Below, piece after piece: positions 35,157-52,300 of a stretch of DNA of 64,000 nt. The DNA lies in NCBI GenBank assembly GCA_905250075.1, contig CAJNOP010000003.1, forward strand, positions 1-64,000, given 5' to 3'. Under the pieces are notes generated by a model. The model worked only from the letters and a program-made list of their open reading frames with translations, was not told the origin of the DNA and did not search any database. Each line of letters begins with the position of its first letter. Positions within the stretch are counted from its first letter, which is position 1. A program made the position numbers and the translations under genes. The DNA comes from Rotaria sp. Silwood1. Its lineage: Eukaryota; Rotifera; Eurotatoria; Philodinida; Philodinidae.

Positions 35157-35723
35157 GGACTCGGACCATATCATGTCTCTAATTGGTTTGTCCCACTCTA
35201 ATTGATTCCGAATTCGTCCGATTCTAACAAAAGTCAATTCCGAATTCGTGTCATCTCATATTTTTCCTTTAGTAACTTATCAATGAAAACATCTAGTCAG
35301 ATATAGATTGATCAAATGTATGCAGCTAGAAGTTTTATATATCAAAATAAGAGGAATGAAGAATATATGAAGAGAACAAAGAGAAATGATAGGAAAGTTT
35401 TAGTTTTTCTTGAAATTCATTTCGATTGTTTCACCAATTGTAATAATAAGATCAGTTGGCCGTAATTCACCGTTTTCATATTTACTGAATGATTCAATCA
35501 CTTTTTCATTAATTTCATCGTATAATTATTTTTTCCAATTGAACCTGACATTCTTCCGAACTATAATCTTAATACTCGTGTTCGTCTTTTAAATGACGAA
35601 CGAATTCATATAAGGGTTGGAAATATGGGAAAGGATGGTGAACATTCTAAAGTATGAGATGTGACGAATTCGGAATCAATTAGAGGGGAACAAACTAATT
35701 AGGGACACGATATGGTCCGAGTC
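35157..35723. mobile_element. 567-bp TIR element with ~60-bp arms and a decayed coding fragment
   Basis: The left arm starts GGACTCGGACCATATC (35157-35217) and the right arm ends GATATGGTCCGAGTC (35664-35723). They pair over about 60 bp with few mismatches, including the inner block GATTCCGAATTCGT/ACGAATTCGGAATC. The left arm also has a partly duplicated AATTCCGAATTCGT unit at 35231-35247. It lies 71 bp from the previous element. Termini differ from CCCAGGTCGA, so it is a separate family. Confidence 0.65.
35400..35609 (-). pseudogene. Decayed coding fragment inside the TIR element
   Basis: On the minus strand, EFVRHLKDEHEY, a stop, then DYSSEECQVQLEKI, followed after a one-base shift by YDEINEKVIESFSKYENGE and LRPTDLIITIGETIEMNF, ending at TAA 35400-35402. 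The charged, codon-like composition across two frames is unlike the spacer and looks like a former exon. I do not recognise it. It may be a remnant of the element's own protein or a captured host exon. Confidence 0.35.
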
Positions 35724-36055
35724 TGATGTAGACCTTATTAATTGGCTGTTGCATTTTAGAAAAATTGTTGATATCATAAATTGAGTCAATAAGCAACAAA
35801 ATTGATTTCCTTTAGTAGTGATCATTCAGTGAACTGGTAAATTTTCTTCAGAAAATTTTTAATAATACTTGAAGGTTTTTATAATTTTAAGTATCTATGA
35901 TAAACAGTAAGAATATTATATTATTGCACTTCACAGTGGTCAAATAGAATGCAAAACCTTTCTTTTCTTTAACGGTAGTGTATAGCTACACTAAATTTAT
36001 AGCGTTGCATTAGAGTTATAGTGTTTTGTAATTTAATAAAATTGTCAATGCAAGT

Positions 36056-36843
36056 ACATAGGATGATTCAATAGTTTCCTGACTTCATTATATCTATTTA
36101 GGGAAACAACATTCTGTCTATCTTTCGATAGCATATATTCGAGCTAGTTGTTGTGATATTCCATGAGGAGATTCATCCTTTTAATGTATTCGACAAAAAA
36201 TCTTTCGAAGTAAACAATAGGTATTGAATTGACCTCCTGGGGTCTTACCACTGCCAAACTATTGAAGCTGCTTATTTTACATGTTGTTCAAAATATTCAT
36301 GATGAAAACTGATCGGATTAAACCATGACGATACAGTTTTGTTCAATAACTTTTATTTGTGATTTTACACATTTATTACTAACACTAATATAGATAGAAT
36401 TACTATCCACTACAGAAATTACTAGATAACAAATAATAAATCGAATGAAATTAAAAAGTTGACATATGTGATTGTTTTTGATATCCTTACCAATAAATCT
36501 CGCTTGAAAAGCTAGTTTCGATAATAGTTTTAATCCAATATGGCGATGGCATATCTATGTCTGATAGCTACTAATGGTATTACATAAAATCTATTCACCA
36601 ATTATGAATTTCTCCGAATTTTTGCGGGCTCTGAAAACTATTGAATTTCAGCTGCAACCAAGCAGGTCATTTCAATACCTATTGTTTACTTTGAAAGGAT
36701 ATCTGAAGAGTAAATTAAAAAGATGAAACTTTCCATGCAATATCATAACAACTAGCTCGAATATATGGTGTAGAAACATGGATGCAATGTTGTTTCCTTA
36801 AATACATATAGCGAAGTTCGAGAACTTTTGAATCACTCTATGT
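36056..36843. mobile_element. 788-bp TIR element with ~200-bp inverted arms
   Basis: The left arm 36056-36275 and right arm 36645-36843 are reverse complements with scattered mismatches. Shared blocks include ATATTCGAGCTAGTTGTT, GTAAACAATAGGTATTGAA and GAAACAACATT. Ends are ACATAG followed by GATGATTCAA on the left and the complement AGTGATTCAA on the right. CAAG occurs one base outside the left end and directly outside the right, a weak candidate target duplication. The 370-bp loop has no coding signal. Confidence 0.65.
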
Positions 36844-37599
36844 CAAGACGATCAATTAATGAAAATTGAATATGACTTCAAAATTTTTTTTGTAATTAAC
36901 TCTACAATGGAATTTGATTTTACCTAAGAAGTTAATTTTCAATATAGGAATTCACAGAATCTGAATCACTTGCTCATATTTCTTGTGCTGATCATTTAAC
37001 CAGTCCATATTATAACATTGAGATATTAAATAGAATGTGAACTTAAACTAAAAAAAGAATTAACATGAAATAGAGAACATTTAGTTTTGGTCTGAACTCT
37101 TTAGCATGATTATTAAAATATTGATGTTGATATGTACTTGCTACTCATAAATGATTCTAGTAGATCAAATTAATATCTGATACATCTGAATTTCTATATC
37201 ATATCTTGAATATATTACTATGAAACGTTTTGGACCCTGTGGAATTAGGACCATCTTGTCCATATCTATATCTTGTACTAATTACAATCTTTGAACTCTC
37301 TCTGTATAATTACAATCATGTCATCATAAACTAGAAATTAAAATTAAAAATATCCATAACGATTATAGCTATATCGGCAGTGTTTCATATTAAAAAAAGA
37401 TTTTGTCCAAAATAAAAAAAAAATGGAGAAGAGACAATCAAATATAACAACAACGACTAAATGTTTGTCTGATCAATACACTACACAATATACTGTGATA
37501 ACAATGACTTGAAAAAATGAAGAATAAAAAGAAAGTATTGCATGCTACACATACATATGATATACTCAATAAAAGAAAAAGCATCAAAAATCATATTTT
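36844..37599. other. Spacer, no supported gene
   Basis: AT-rich, downstream of the unknown gene ending at 37600. Nothing else seen. Confidence 0.5.
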
Positions 37600-38233
37600 C
37601 TAGAAAAGACCATTGTTCGTTAATTGAACATATTCATTATTGTTTTTTATATTAGCCATAGCATCTAAGAGATCTAATAAAACAAAAAAACTAAAAATAA
37701 TGAAGAGAGAAAAACAAACCATGTTTCTTACCAAAATAAAGTGGAGTAAAATGAAGTTGTAATGTACGTTCATCAATTGTTATCAATTGAGGACTAAAAA
37801 CAGGTTGTTCTTGTTGTGGTGACATTTGTATTGGAATATTTTGGAGTTGTTGTTGTTGTTGTTGTTGTTGAGAAATAACAGTCGATTGTGATTGTACTTG
37901 TATTGATGTTGGTGTTTGAAGAACAGTAGCAACAGGATGTGAAGGTGGTGAATCTCCATCAACTTCACTTTCATCACTAGTTACAGGTGGTGATGCTGGT
38001 AAACCCATACATTCATGAATTAAACGCATAACACCTGTACGATCATAATCATGAGGACGTACAGATGATGGAAAACTACAAAACAATGAATTGTTTTATC
38101 TTTATATTCAATAGAAAAAGACATACCGTCGAAAAAAACTATTAATACGTTGTTCAATTACTACATCGGACATTTGTGGATTGAGTTTGAGTAATTGAAG
38201 AATTCTGTGTCTGAAAAAAAATATTAAATTTTG

Positions 38234-38267
<34 letters not shown>

Positions 38268-38842
38268 AATTAATTATATTTATGACTTACACAAGAAATA
38301 CTTCAATTCCACTTTCACTTGCTACTGCATCGACATGTAATCGTCGAAAACCAAGACGTCGATTATGTAAATATTGTCGAATAAGTGGAGCATCATTTCG
38401 TGTTAATATATATGCTGTTAATTCACCTTCACTCCATGGACGTGATGATGATTGTTCACGAATAACTGTTACACCTAAAATCTAAAAAGCAAAGAAAACA
38501 CACTTTATAAAAAAAACAAAAACAAAAATGACGTACACGAGCACCATGAATTTCGCGTCTTAATAAAATTTCCCATTCATGTGGTTGCATCATATGATCA
38601 AGATTGTGTACAATTAACATGACTAATGTCAAATCTGAACTTGAAGATCTACGAATATTAAACAAAAATAAAATAATAAGAAAAATGAATAAAAATTAAA
38701 TATACTCGTCATGCTCATCTTCACTGTATTGTGAATGAGTGCTGATATCTGTAAATGAATAAAAGATCAATCTTCTATGTTGAAAAACGAAAACAGTTTT
38801 TTTATATACAGAAAACTCACTATGTCGTCCTCGTCCGTACAT
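37600..38842 (-). CDS. Uncharacterised 289-residue protein, conserved-looking N-terminal two thirds
   Basis: Seven exons in continuous phase: 38821-38842, 38706-38748, 38537-38648, 38291-38481, 38127-38210, 37732-38075, 37600-37673. It starts MYGRGRHN with an acidic SEDEHDE stretch, then a globular-looking part: LVMLIVHNLDHMMQPHEW, REIHGARILGVTVIRE, RNDAPLIRQYLHNRRLGFRR, VEVFLVHRILQLL-like helices and MRLIHECMGLP. From about residue 185 it becomes Ser/Pro/Gln-rich with an eight-Gln run, and ends LLDAMANIKNNNEYVQL. I do not recognise the family. The first exon is only 22 bp of coding. The helix-rich, leucine-rich central part suggests a protein interaction domain; that is inference. A (TA)n run sits in the intron at 38235-38264. 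Confidence 0.8.
38235..38264. repeat. (TA)n microsatellite in intron
   Basis: Pure TATATA run within the intron between exons 38127-38210 and 38291-38481. Confidence 0.9.
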
Positions 38843-39491
38843 TATTGTATGTATTTGTTACTTCTATTAATTTAATGTCGTTGTTGTGTTCGTGTCCACC
38901 CAAACTGAATCGTAGAAACGAATAGAATTATTCATATTATGCGTCTTTATTTATTCATTTCTCTCTTCCAATTTATCACATGGTATATACTTTAGTCAGT
39001 TGGTTAAGTCTAATGTATTTTCATAATGATTCATCAGATTGTTTTGTTTTAATATTATATCTAGTTTATCTTTCACTGTCTCTGATCAAAAACAAAGAAA
39101 AGAAAACGAATCATATATTTTTAAGAATTTAAAAAAAAAGAAAAATCTACTATTCATATCATTGTATCATTATCTTAATTGTCAATCAATAAAGTATCAA
39201 TCATCTTTCAATAATATATAGACGACTGAAGTACCACTAGTTATCAATAGATATATTCCTATATTTAAAAAAAAATATACAAAAAAAAAACTTCTGTAAT
39301 TGTTTTTATGAACGAATAACAGAAAATAAAGAGTAGTAATACTCTTTGCAAAATCATGAACAAAAGAAAATCTTAATAACGAAATAAAGAAAAGAAATAT
39401 AAGTATTTAACTATTTATCATACAATAATATTATTTATACATTCTTTTATCTAATTCCATGATTAAATAAGTTAATTGTAGAATATTAATG
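38843..39491. other. Spacer upstream of the 37600-38842 gene
   Basis: AT-rich, no exon chain on either strand. Confidence 0.5.
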
Positions 39492-40030
39492 TTATTTTAG
39501 TTTAGAATTACCAACACCAAGTTTTTTTTGGTTTAAAAAAGATATTTTCACACTTGTTGAATTAATAATGCAATCTTTGAAAACTATCAATAATGCTTCG
39601 TATGTTTCATTAAAATTATTTTCATATTGAAAATGAATTATTCTATCTTCATTATATAGTTTTTCGAAAGAACAACTAGAATTAATTCTAAAAAGTGATC
39701 AATTTTAAAAGATACATTCATTAAATATTAAATTCAATAAATTCTTTTTTTACATCATCATTTTATGATAATTGAGTTCATCAAGATCTTTTATTATCAA
39801 AATATTCAATAATAAAAACTCTATAAATAGTGATTGTTAAATAGATTCATAAACTGTATAAAAATTCTTTCATTCATTTCATACCGACAAATATATCGAA
39901 AGAGCTACTTTCGTCTCACATTACGAAATCGTACCATATTCGTCCATATGAATGTCCACGCAAACATTCGACAATATCAAACTTCTGATCATCAAGAAAA
40001 AGAAGAAACTTAAGATAGTCATACAATTGT
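39492..40030 (-). pseudogene. Broken multi-exon gene fragment of unknown family
   Basis: Three coding-like pieces on the minus strand. About 39885-40030: YDYLKFLLFLDDQKFDIVEC then LRGHSYGRIWYDFVM, an in-frame TGA, and DESSSFDIFV before a GTATG donor. About 39770-39833: LLLNILIIKDLDELNYHKMM with a donor GTAAAA. 39492-39687: after a TTTTAG acceptor, INSSCSFEKLYNEDRIIHF to NQKKLGVGNSKLK and TAA at 39492-39494. The last two join in phase. The in-frame stop and lack of an upstream start suggest a decayed copy. I cannot name the family; the LKFLLFLDD and RGHSYGRIW pieces would help a search. Confidence 0.4.
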
Positions 40031-40959
40031 TATAAAAGTCTTGAACTTGGAAATCAATCAAGATTAGTTAGAGTTTTCAACTAAAACTGGTTTAGCACAA
40101 ATAAAATAATGAAGGCATTGATTTAAATGTATTTAAACCTATTGCCTATCAATGATTCGTACATATCTTTTGGAAAAATTATCGTGAAAAAAAATGCCAC
40201 GAGTTCTACAATTCCTAATGAATAACAATAAAAGCATGATTTACAAAAAGATTTTTTTGTTAAAGAGTGAAAAGTTAAGATAGAAAGCAATAAATTCTTA
40301 CATTGAAACTTAAAGACAACATTCATGAATGAATCCATAGGAGTTTCACCTAAGTTTTACATATATTGACGAAGTTTTACTTATAACACAATAAGTCTAT
40401 TTTGAAAAAGCTTCAAAATATAATATACTTTGGCACATAGCATTTTGTTTTTGACAGAGATAATTTAACTTCAAAAAAAAATATTAATTTTCTTTCATAA
40501 TGTCTTGCCCTTCGACAAATATTTTGTTTGATATGATAGAAGTGCATTCATCAATCAATACAAATACTTTGTCTTTAACAATAAAACAATGCAGAGCTCA
40601 GACGTCTTCTTCAACGACCATCACTGTCATTCACTATCCGACAGCTATTTCCTTCACGGTCAGAAAATAGTCTCTTTTTCTCGGTCGAAGAACATAAATG
40701 ACCACTAATAGATAAAAAAAAAGCGCATATAAAATATATTCTTACGCATTAGTGCATTCGTTTTCTCTTTCTATTTTAAGCAATGCTTGTTGAATTGCTT
40801 TTTTTACATTATAAAATGACTATTGCAGCGGTTGATATATGTTTGATGGCTTTGGTCGTATTTTATTTTCAGTTTTCAACTATTCTGAAAATCGATCGTT
40901 TCTTTTGTTTTAGTAAAATCAATTGGCGTTTAAAATCGTGAAGAAACGTTTCCAGATGA

Positions 40960-41390
40960 ATGGAATGCTCTCCTAAGTTTGAAACAATATTCAAGCAAAC
41001 AACTGAAAAGGAAAAGAAACTGCTGTCTTTAATGACAATTGATGGTGACTTTGAAATTATTCCTGGAAAAGGTACCAATATCAATCAGTTATATCAATTA
41101 GAACATGAATATGAAGAAAAAAGATATGCTAATATGACTGAACTTGAATTGGTGAAACAATTCATCAAATATGACACTGTCGATATTACAAACATGAATA
41201 TCGTATACATATCTGTTAACGAGTTTTTCTTAACATTAAGATGGTCACGTTAGAAGTAAGTAAAATGACGAACGGAGCTTAACAAGCAAGAAAACTTTTC
41301 TGTCCTATGTGAAACGTGTCGGTCACTCTGATGAAGTTGATGATTACATTATGAGCATTGACATATTCTTATTTTAAAAATTTTGAGCTG
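40960..41390 (+). pseudogene. Coding remnant of unknown family
   Basis: An open frame 40960-41253 of 97 residues: KFETIFKQTTEKEKKLLSLM, then GDFEIIPGKGTNINQLYQLE and EKRYANMTELELVKQFIKYD. Downstream at about 41285-41375, another frame reads KKTFLSYVKRVGHSDEVDD and YIMSIDIF. The composition is protein-like and not simple sequence, but there is no clear start context or splice chain, and the frame shifts between the two pieces. Likely a decayed gene or transposon fragment. Confidence 0.3.
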
Positions 41391-44331
41391 AATGAAAATC
41401 ACTTGTTTTTGCAGTTTGATGCTCACTGGTAGACAGATTTATTGAAGCAAAATGCATATCATATGTATAAATAAACATCACTTTTGGACTATAGATCAGT
41501 CTGATTGAATATCTTTTTGTCGAATATTTACAGTGAAGAACATTATAGGTTAGTGCCGAAACTAACATGAACCATAATATTCATGTTGCTTGTAGAAAAT
41601 GACTAGTTTTCTATTGATGAACAAGTTGATGAAATTGATGATACGGGATTGAGAAAAAAGAATCAATAAAGAAAATTCAGTTAACCGTCGTGTTACGGCT
41701 AAAACTCGAAAATAACACTTAATATTCAACATCAAACGAAAGGTATATCATGAAAGTTTAAGTATATAAAAATGTGAAGAAAATTTTAGCTAGGAACGAT
41801 AGATAATTGAGATATCGAAGAAGAATCTCGTATATTTTATGCTCCTAAGACTCGTAAAAAACCGAGCTGCATACTCTCCCATAGATACATGCTGAAAACC
41901 TATTTACTTTCGTCATCACTAGTCAAAACATGAATAAATGTAGACTAAAGAGCATCGATCTTAATTGGCGAGAACAAAAAAAACTAGTGACATCATAATT
42001 GTTCTATTTTTAAAATGATTGTAGTTAATTACATATAATACAAACAACAGACTTTAGATAAGCAAGTAAAATCATTTTTTGACTGTACTTGTGATCAATT
42101 TTACAGACTAAATTCAGTTTAATAAAGTATATACACAGAATTTCGCACTTTATTTTTTGTTTTTAGCTGATTGTACAGTAGACAATTAGAAATAAAGAAT
42201 TAAAAATGATTCACTAGAGTACATTGTCATTGAAGTAAAAGTGAAGAATTTAGAATAATGTAAAACCTTTTTTCGAATTTTTTTACTATTTGTCTCATTC
42301 TTCAATTTCTGCTATTTGATAAAATATTAGTGTCTGTTCGTTGTAATAATTAAATTACATTATAATTTAAAAAAATATAGCAAAATTTTAATATGTACTT
42401 GTCAATAAGATTTATGAAACAATTTGTATGCATTATATGATGACCTTCATTACACAAGAACATATACGATTATCATGTTTTCTATGAATTGTAATCAAGA
42501 CGATAATGATATTCTTTTCGCCATTCCTCTCTTCTATTGTTGTGAAACACCATTAGACACTTGTTTTCCTTTAATAATGAATGAAAAATATTATTATTCG
42601 ATCTTTTCATGAAGTATAAAATGTTTTAACAAAGCTAACTTCAAATCAGGAGTCATTATTTGACTTGACTTATGATCGAACATCTCTGTAACAAGAGGAA
42701 AAGTTTTGGAACAGTATTAAGGGCAATATATATATATATATTGTGCATTGTAAACAAAATCTGAAAAAGACCGAATATTTCTAAAACAAATTAATTAATC
42801 AAGAAAAAAGGGCAAGGTTTCCAATGATTCTCAAATCCACGAGGTTATCAAAACCTTTAATTATTTGTAGTTTTATTTTTAATGCCGTTTATTAAACAAT
42901 TTATATCAAGAAAAAAAACTACACTTTCCACAGATATTAGTTTTTAGACTTGTTTTTCTCAAGAAGTATTGATTCATATTTTTCTAAAACAATAATTACA
43001 GTTTTCATAAGCTGTTGTTTATTAGACTTTGAGTATAGTAACAATGAATATGTATTCTTATATAGATTCTAGATCGTTAATTCAACATCATTATATGAGA
43101 GTATTTGTTATTTTTATCATTTACAAAACTAATTATATTTCTAGACATGAAACAGTTTCTAATCAACGAATATGCTAGTCAATCGATGTCTCCAAAACAT
43201 ATAAAGTTAGCCTTTCCTGTAATTGCATGTTATAAGACTTGAAGCAAAGAAAAACTGTCTCTTACAATATTGATAAACCTTTTATAGTTCCACACGAGTA
43301 TTATTTGCAATAAAAGAGCCTTCTTCGAAAATGAAGCCTTAATACAAAAATTCATTATGGGGTTATAAAGTCATTTAGAATTGGCATCTAAGTGAAACCT
43401 TATCCGTAAGAGATGTTTTTTTGAAAAATTTGTCGCGTAAATTTTTGTAGACTCATTAGAAGTAGAAATCATTAGATCAATCATTATTATGACAAAAACA
43501 TGGAGCCGAACGTATCATCAAACATTGAAAATGATTAGCTATTAATGAAACAAATCTTTTTTTTTTCAAAAACTTTTCTTTCAAGCACGTCTGTTGACAT
43601 TTTTTCTTTATTTTCAAAAATAATGAATTCGACATATTCTTCATATATATTGTTTTTTCTTTTATTTCTGACATCATGAATGTGATCTTTTGAACAAAAA
43701 AAAAGAAAAGACAAGAAAAGAAAAAAGACAGAAAAGAAACGAAGAAGAGTTATATTGGTATGTGTTATATAGGCTGCACACATATAGAAAGAGAAAAAAA
43801 CAAACAAACAAACAAACAAACCAAAAAAGGACGACGATCAGCATCAGCAGTACAACAATTAAGTAGCAAGAAAAAAAAATTTGAGAACAAATATAAGTAT
43901 AGTGTATATATGTGTATGTGTGTGTGTGTGTCTTTTTCAAAAAGTGCAAAAAAAAACAAAAAAAAAAACATGTGAAAATATGTGTGTATGCATACACGAA
44001 AAATGTGATTGATGGAAGATGTTGATATTGATTGTCGAAACAATCTATTGAATCGAATAGAAAAAAAATGCGATGGACTACACACACACACACACTGTTC
44101 ACAGGTCGCCGCGCGTATCTAAATTCTTTTCTTTTTATTTTTTGTATAGAAACAAATAATGTATCGAAATATGAAGTAAGTGATTTTTCTTTTTTTTATA
44201 AAAAAAATTTTCAAGTGAACGAAACAAAAAAAAACACGGTTAGAGAAAGAGATAACTAGGAACAGGCGCTGTACACTGAAGAAAACAAAAAAAAAAGAGA
44301 TACAGAAAAGGAGAAAGCTATGAGCACGTTA
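41391..44331. other. Spacer with simple repeats, no supported gene
   Basis: AT-rich. Includes a TATATATA run near 42731, AAAACAAACAAACAAAC near 43797, a (TG)n run near 43915-43930 and a (CA)n run near 44081-44094. Frames at 43477-44259 on both strands are driven by these simple repeats. Confidence 0.6.
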
Positions 44332-48826
<4,495 letters not shown>

Positions 48827-49350
48827 TTTCTGTTTGTCTTTTGTTGTAAGGGGAAAAAAAACAAATAATTATCCGAAAAAAAAAGTTTGTCAGAATAATC
48901 TTCTTTTTTTTGTATTCTGGTTATATTATTGATGATTATTCATCGTTTTTATTATTGGCTATTAAGAGAAAAAGAATCTGAAAATATACAAAAGAAAAGA
49001 AATCACTCAGCTGATGCGTAGATGCATTGAACCATTAGCATAATTTCGCCCTCTTTTATAAATGACGTTATTTGTTATTTGTTTTCTATGAATGTTTCTT
49101 TGTGTTGATGGTACAAACCAATGAAATATAAGATGCGCCACATATCTAAACAATTTGGACGATGTGTGGCGCTATATATTTATATTTATATTTAGAATAC
49201 ATTATTTCTCAAGTAAGAAAAAAAAAAACAAAACATCATGATTGTTATATTTATTACTGTGGATTTTGACTCAGGATAAAGAAATGATTGATCTCTTATA
49301 TTAGTTCTATTATATTTTAGCCTTAAAACATAAAAAAGAAAAAAAAGAAT
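48827..49350. promoter_or_regulatory. 524-bp divergent upstream region between casein kinase and zinc-finger genes
   Basis: Start codons of two oppositely oriented genes face away from this interval, so it must hold both promoters and 5' leaders unless distant leader exons exist. AT-rich; no confident TATA box or factor site can be chosen by eye. Confidence 0.5.
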
Positions 49351-52300
49351 ATGGAATTAGGAGAACTTCAAACTCTTATAAGTAAAGCTATTGAACAGAC
49401 AAAACCTGATCAAATTGTTCCACTAATGAATTGGCTCGATGGAGAAGTTTCCAAGTATCGACTCGCAGGTTTATGTAAGTATTATAATTTAGAACAAAAA
49501 AACAAAAAAAAAAAGATTTTATTATTGATAATATTAGTTTTAGAGAAAAATAAAAGATAATAGAGAAATTTCAAATTTATAATCAAAATTTCGAAATTCA
49601 TTGTTCTTTGAACTATACTTAAAAAAATTTTAAGTTTTTATTTGTTTGCTTTTAATCAATTGAATTTTTTGACTAGAAATGTTATTATTTTTTTTTCATA
49701 TATATTTTTAGAATGAATATGAATATATTTCCTATTTTACATATTGATTGAATTATTCCAGTTAGAGTACAATATTTAATGATATTCAAAGTTAATATAT
49801 AATATTTTTAATAGATTTCTATATGTTAAATGAGAATTTCGAATATATTGTTAAATTTGCGCAATTGTTATTGAATAGGTATTACGTAAAAAAGAAAAAC
49901 GCAATAAATAGACTGGTGTAATTATTGATATTTTGTTTTTTGTAACTCATGGATACGTTCGGTAAACTTTAAATCAGACTTAACAATTGAGGATGGTTCA
50001 CGTCCTAAAAATGTTCTACTTTCTGCTGATTATTTTTTATAGATCCTGAATAGAAAATTTATCTGAAAAACTATTTGCCGTTCTCTAGCAGAAAGTAAAA
50101 TTAAAATCAGCAGACAATATTGTTCTGAGATGAGTAGAATTAAAGAAAGAATGGTTTAATGGCCAGGTCGTCTCTTATGAGAAAGGACTAGGTCATGATG
50201 TACTTCGGTATTTTAGTCATCATTTCTATTCTCCGAGAATGAAAGTACTTGCTTCCGAATTCAATCATTCCCGACTCATAATAAATATCAACAAGTCCTA
50301 CTTTGTTCAATTTTTAGAATTTCTTTTTTTCGATAATTTTAATCTCAAGGAATTTTGTGTCCTTCCAGATGAGAAAATCTGGATAAAGAAAATATATTAT
50401 CTATAGATTTATTCAATAAATAAATATTTATGTAGAAAAATATTATTTTAGTATCATCTCCGATTCAATCAGTAATAACTCCAAAAATAAATAATGGTCA
50501 ACGTTTTGTATGTACTTGTGGTCGATCGTTTGCTGCCGAAATCACAATACGTGAAACGACAAATGTTGAAACAAGTTCACCACCAGCTACGCCAATGTTT
50601 TTGTTTAAAAATGATCTCAAACATCAACAACATTCACAAGAATCAATGTCAAAACGCCCTCGAATATTAATGATTGAACCACCAACATCTGTTATTCCAA
50701 CAACGACAACAACAACATCAACATTATCATTAGCCGAGCGATTGAATTCATCAACGATGGTTTCGAATTGGCAAATAACAAATTTTAAAACTTATGAAAA
50801 TAGTCCAGGTTTGTATTTTAATCTTTTTCATGTTGTTCTATGAACAAAAGAAAAATTATTTTTTGTTTTCTTTTTTTCTAGAATTAATGACAGTCGAATC
50901 CAATCGCGGTGAAAGTGATATTGAATTATCAAGTGATGAATCAAGATGTTTAGAAGATATTGATTCTGTTCTATCGCCAGATAAAACTACTGTATCAAAT
51001 TTTATTTACTCAAGTAGTTTATGGCCACCATCTCTGTCTCCATCTACAAATGGTTGTTTATCTTATTCAATTCATGATCATGAAGATAATCGGCAGCATC
51101 ATCATCATCATCAACAACAACAACAAACTGTAACTCTTAAATCAGTAATAAATGAACCATTATCACCTGTGCCTGCTCTTATGCATGATGGAGAATCTGG
51201 AAAAACAGTTGCAACAATACATCGTCGACCAATGCTTGTTGCATTTACTGATCCAGAAGCTTGTTCACCGACAGGTCCAACACATTTTAAATGTACTCAT
51301 TGTCATGAAACATTTGATAGTTTATTACTTGGACAAGAACATGCTAATAATGGCATGTGTACATCTGATAACACGATTAACGTATGTCATAGATTTGTAG
51401 TGTTTTTTCTTTATATCGTAACTAAAAGTATGACATTGAACTTAAAGTCTTTATGGAAAATTATTTTTGAGACCTTAGTTGTAATATATTAATGAATGAT
51501 GAAAGACAAGTATCTAGAATTTGTATTTCCAGCTCACAGATTTGAATCAATATCAGTAAGGCTTGATCGCTAACACATTAGGAACTAATGAGTGAATATA
51601 ACAATTTCATTGTAGATCAAGGCTACTGATTAGAAAGAAAATGGTAAAGGTTTTCATTTTCGAAAACATTGCGTAGTTTCCTCAAAATGTTTTTTAAAAT
51701 TTCGTAGGAGATCATGCTAGAATGAGAATTTTAGCTCTCTACTTTTTATAAAGATTCATAGAAAGATCCCTTCTCTAAAAAAAAGAAACAAATATTATAG
51801 AAAGTCAATGATTTCAGTATACGTTCTGTCGAATTTTTAGCTGCTCCCGCTAATGTCTTGAACAAGTAGGACTTATCGCAATCGGACTCGAATAACACGA
51901 TCCAGTACCCGACTGGAGCTAATCAGCAATCCGACAGATACTTTCACAATCATAGTACGGTTTTCAAACTTTTATTTTATATGAAAAAGTATATTATTTC
52001 ATTTCTTCCATAAGTAGGATCAAAAAAAAGGAGATAAACTCAAGTTCCAGAAAAAAAAGCAAGTGATTCTGAATTCACTTGGTGTCTTTCTACTTCTAAA
52101 ATCTCATCAATTTTGATAAGTATATGTCTGCTGACTGCTGATGATGTTGGATTGAGACACAGTGCTGGTGCCAAATGTTATAATTGTGAAATATATACAT
52201 GAATGCTTTTCCATCCATCATCTGTACATGAATTTTTATTAAAAACGAACTCTTATGATAAAAAAAATATCATTTTCGATTTCAGTGGCTTATTCTCAAG

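Noticed and set aside
43477..44259. Overlapping frames on both strands rich in Phe, Lys, Thr-His repeats
   Set aside because: Produced by (TG)n, (CA)n, AAAC and poly-A/T runs.
49989..50110. Possible hairpin around TTTCTGCTGA / TCAGCAGA in the zinc-finger gene intron
   Set aside because: Only 7-10 bp pair and the order is mixed; not distinguishable from chance.
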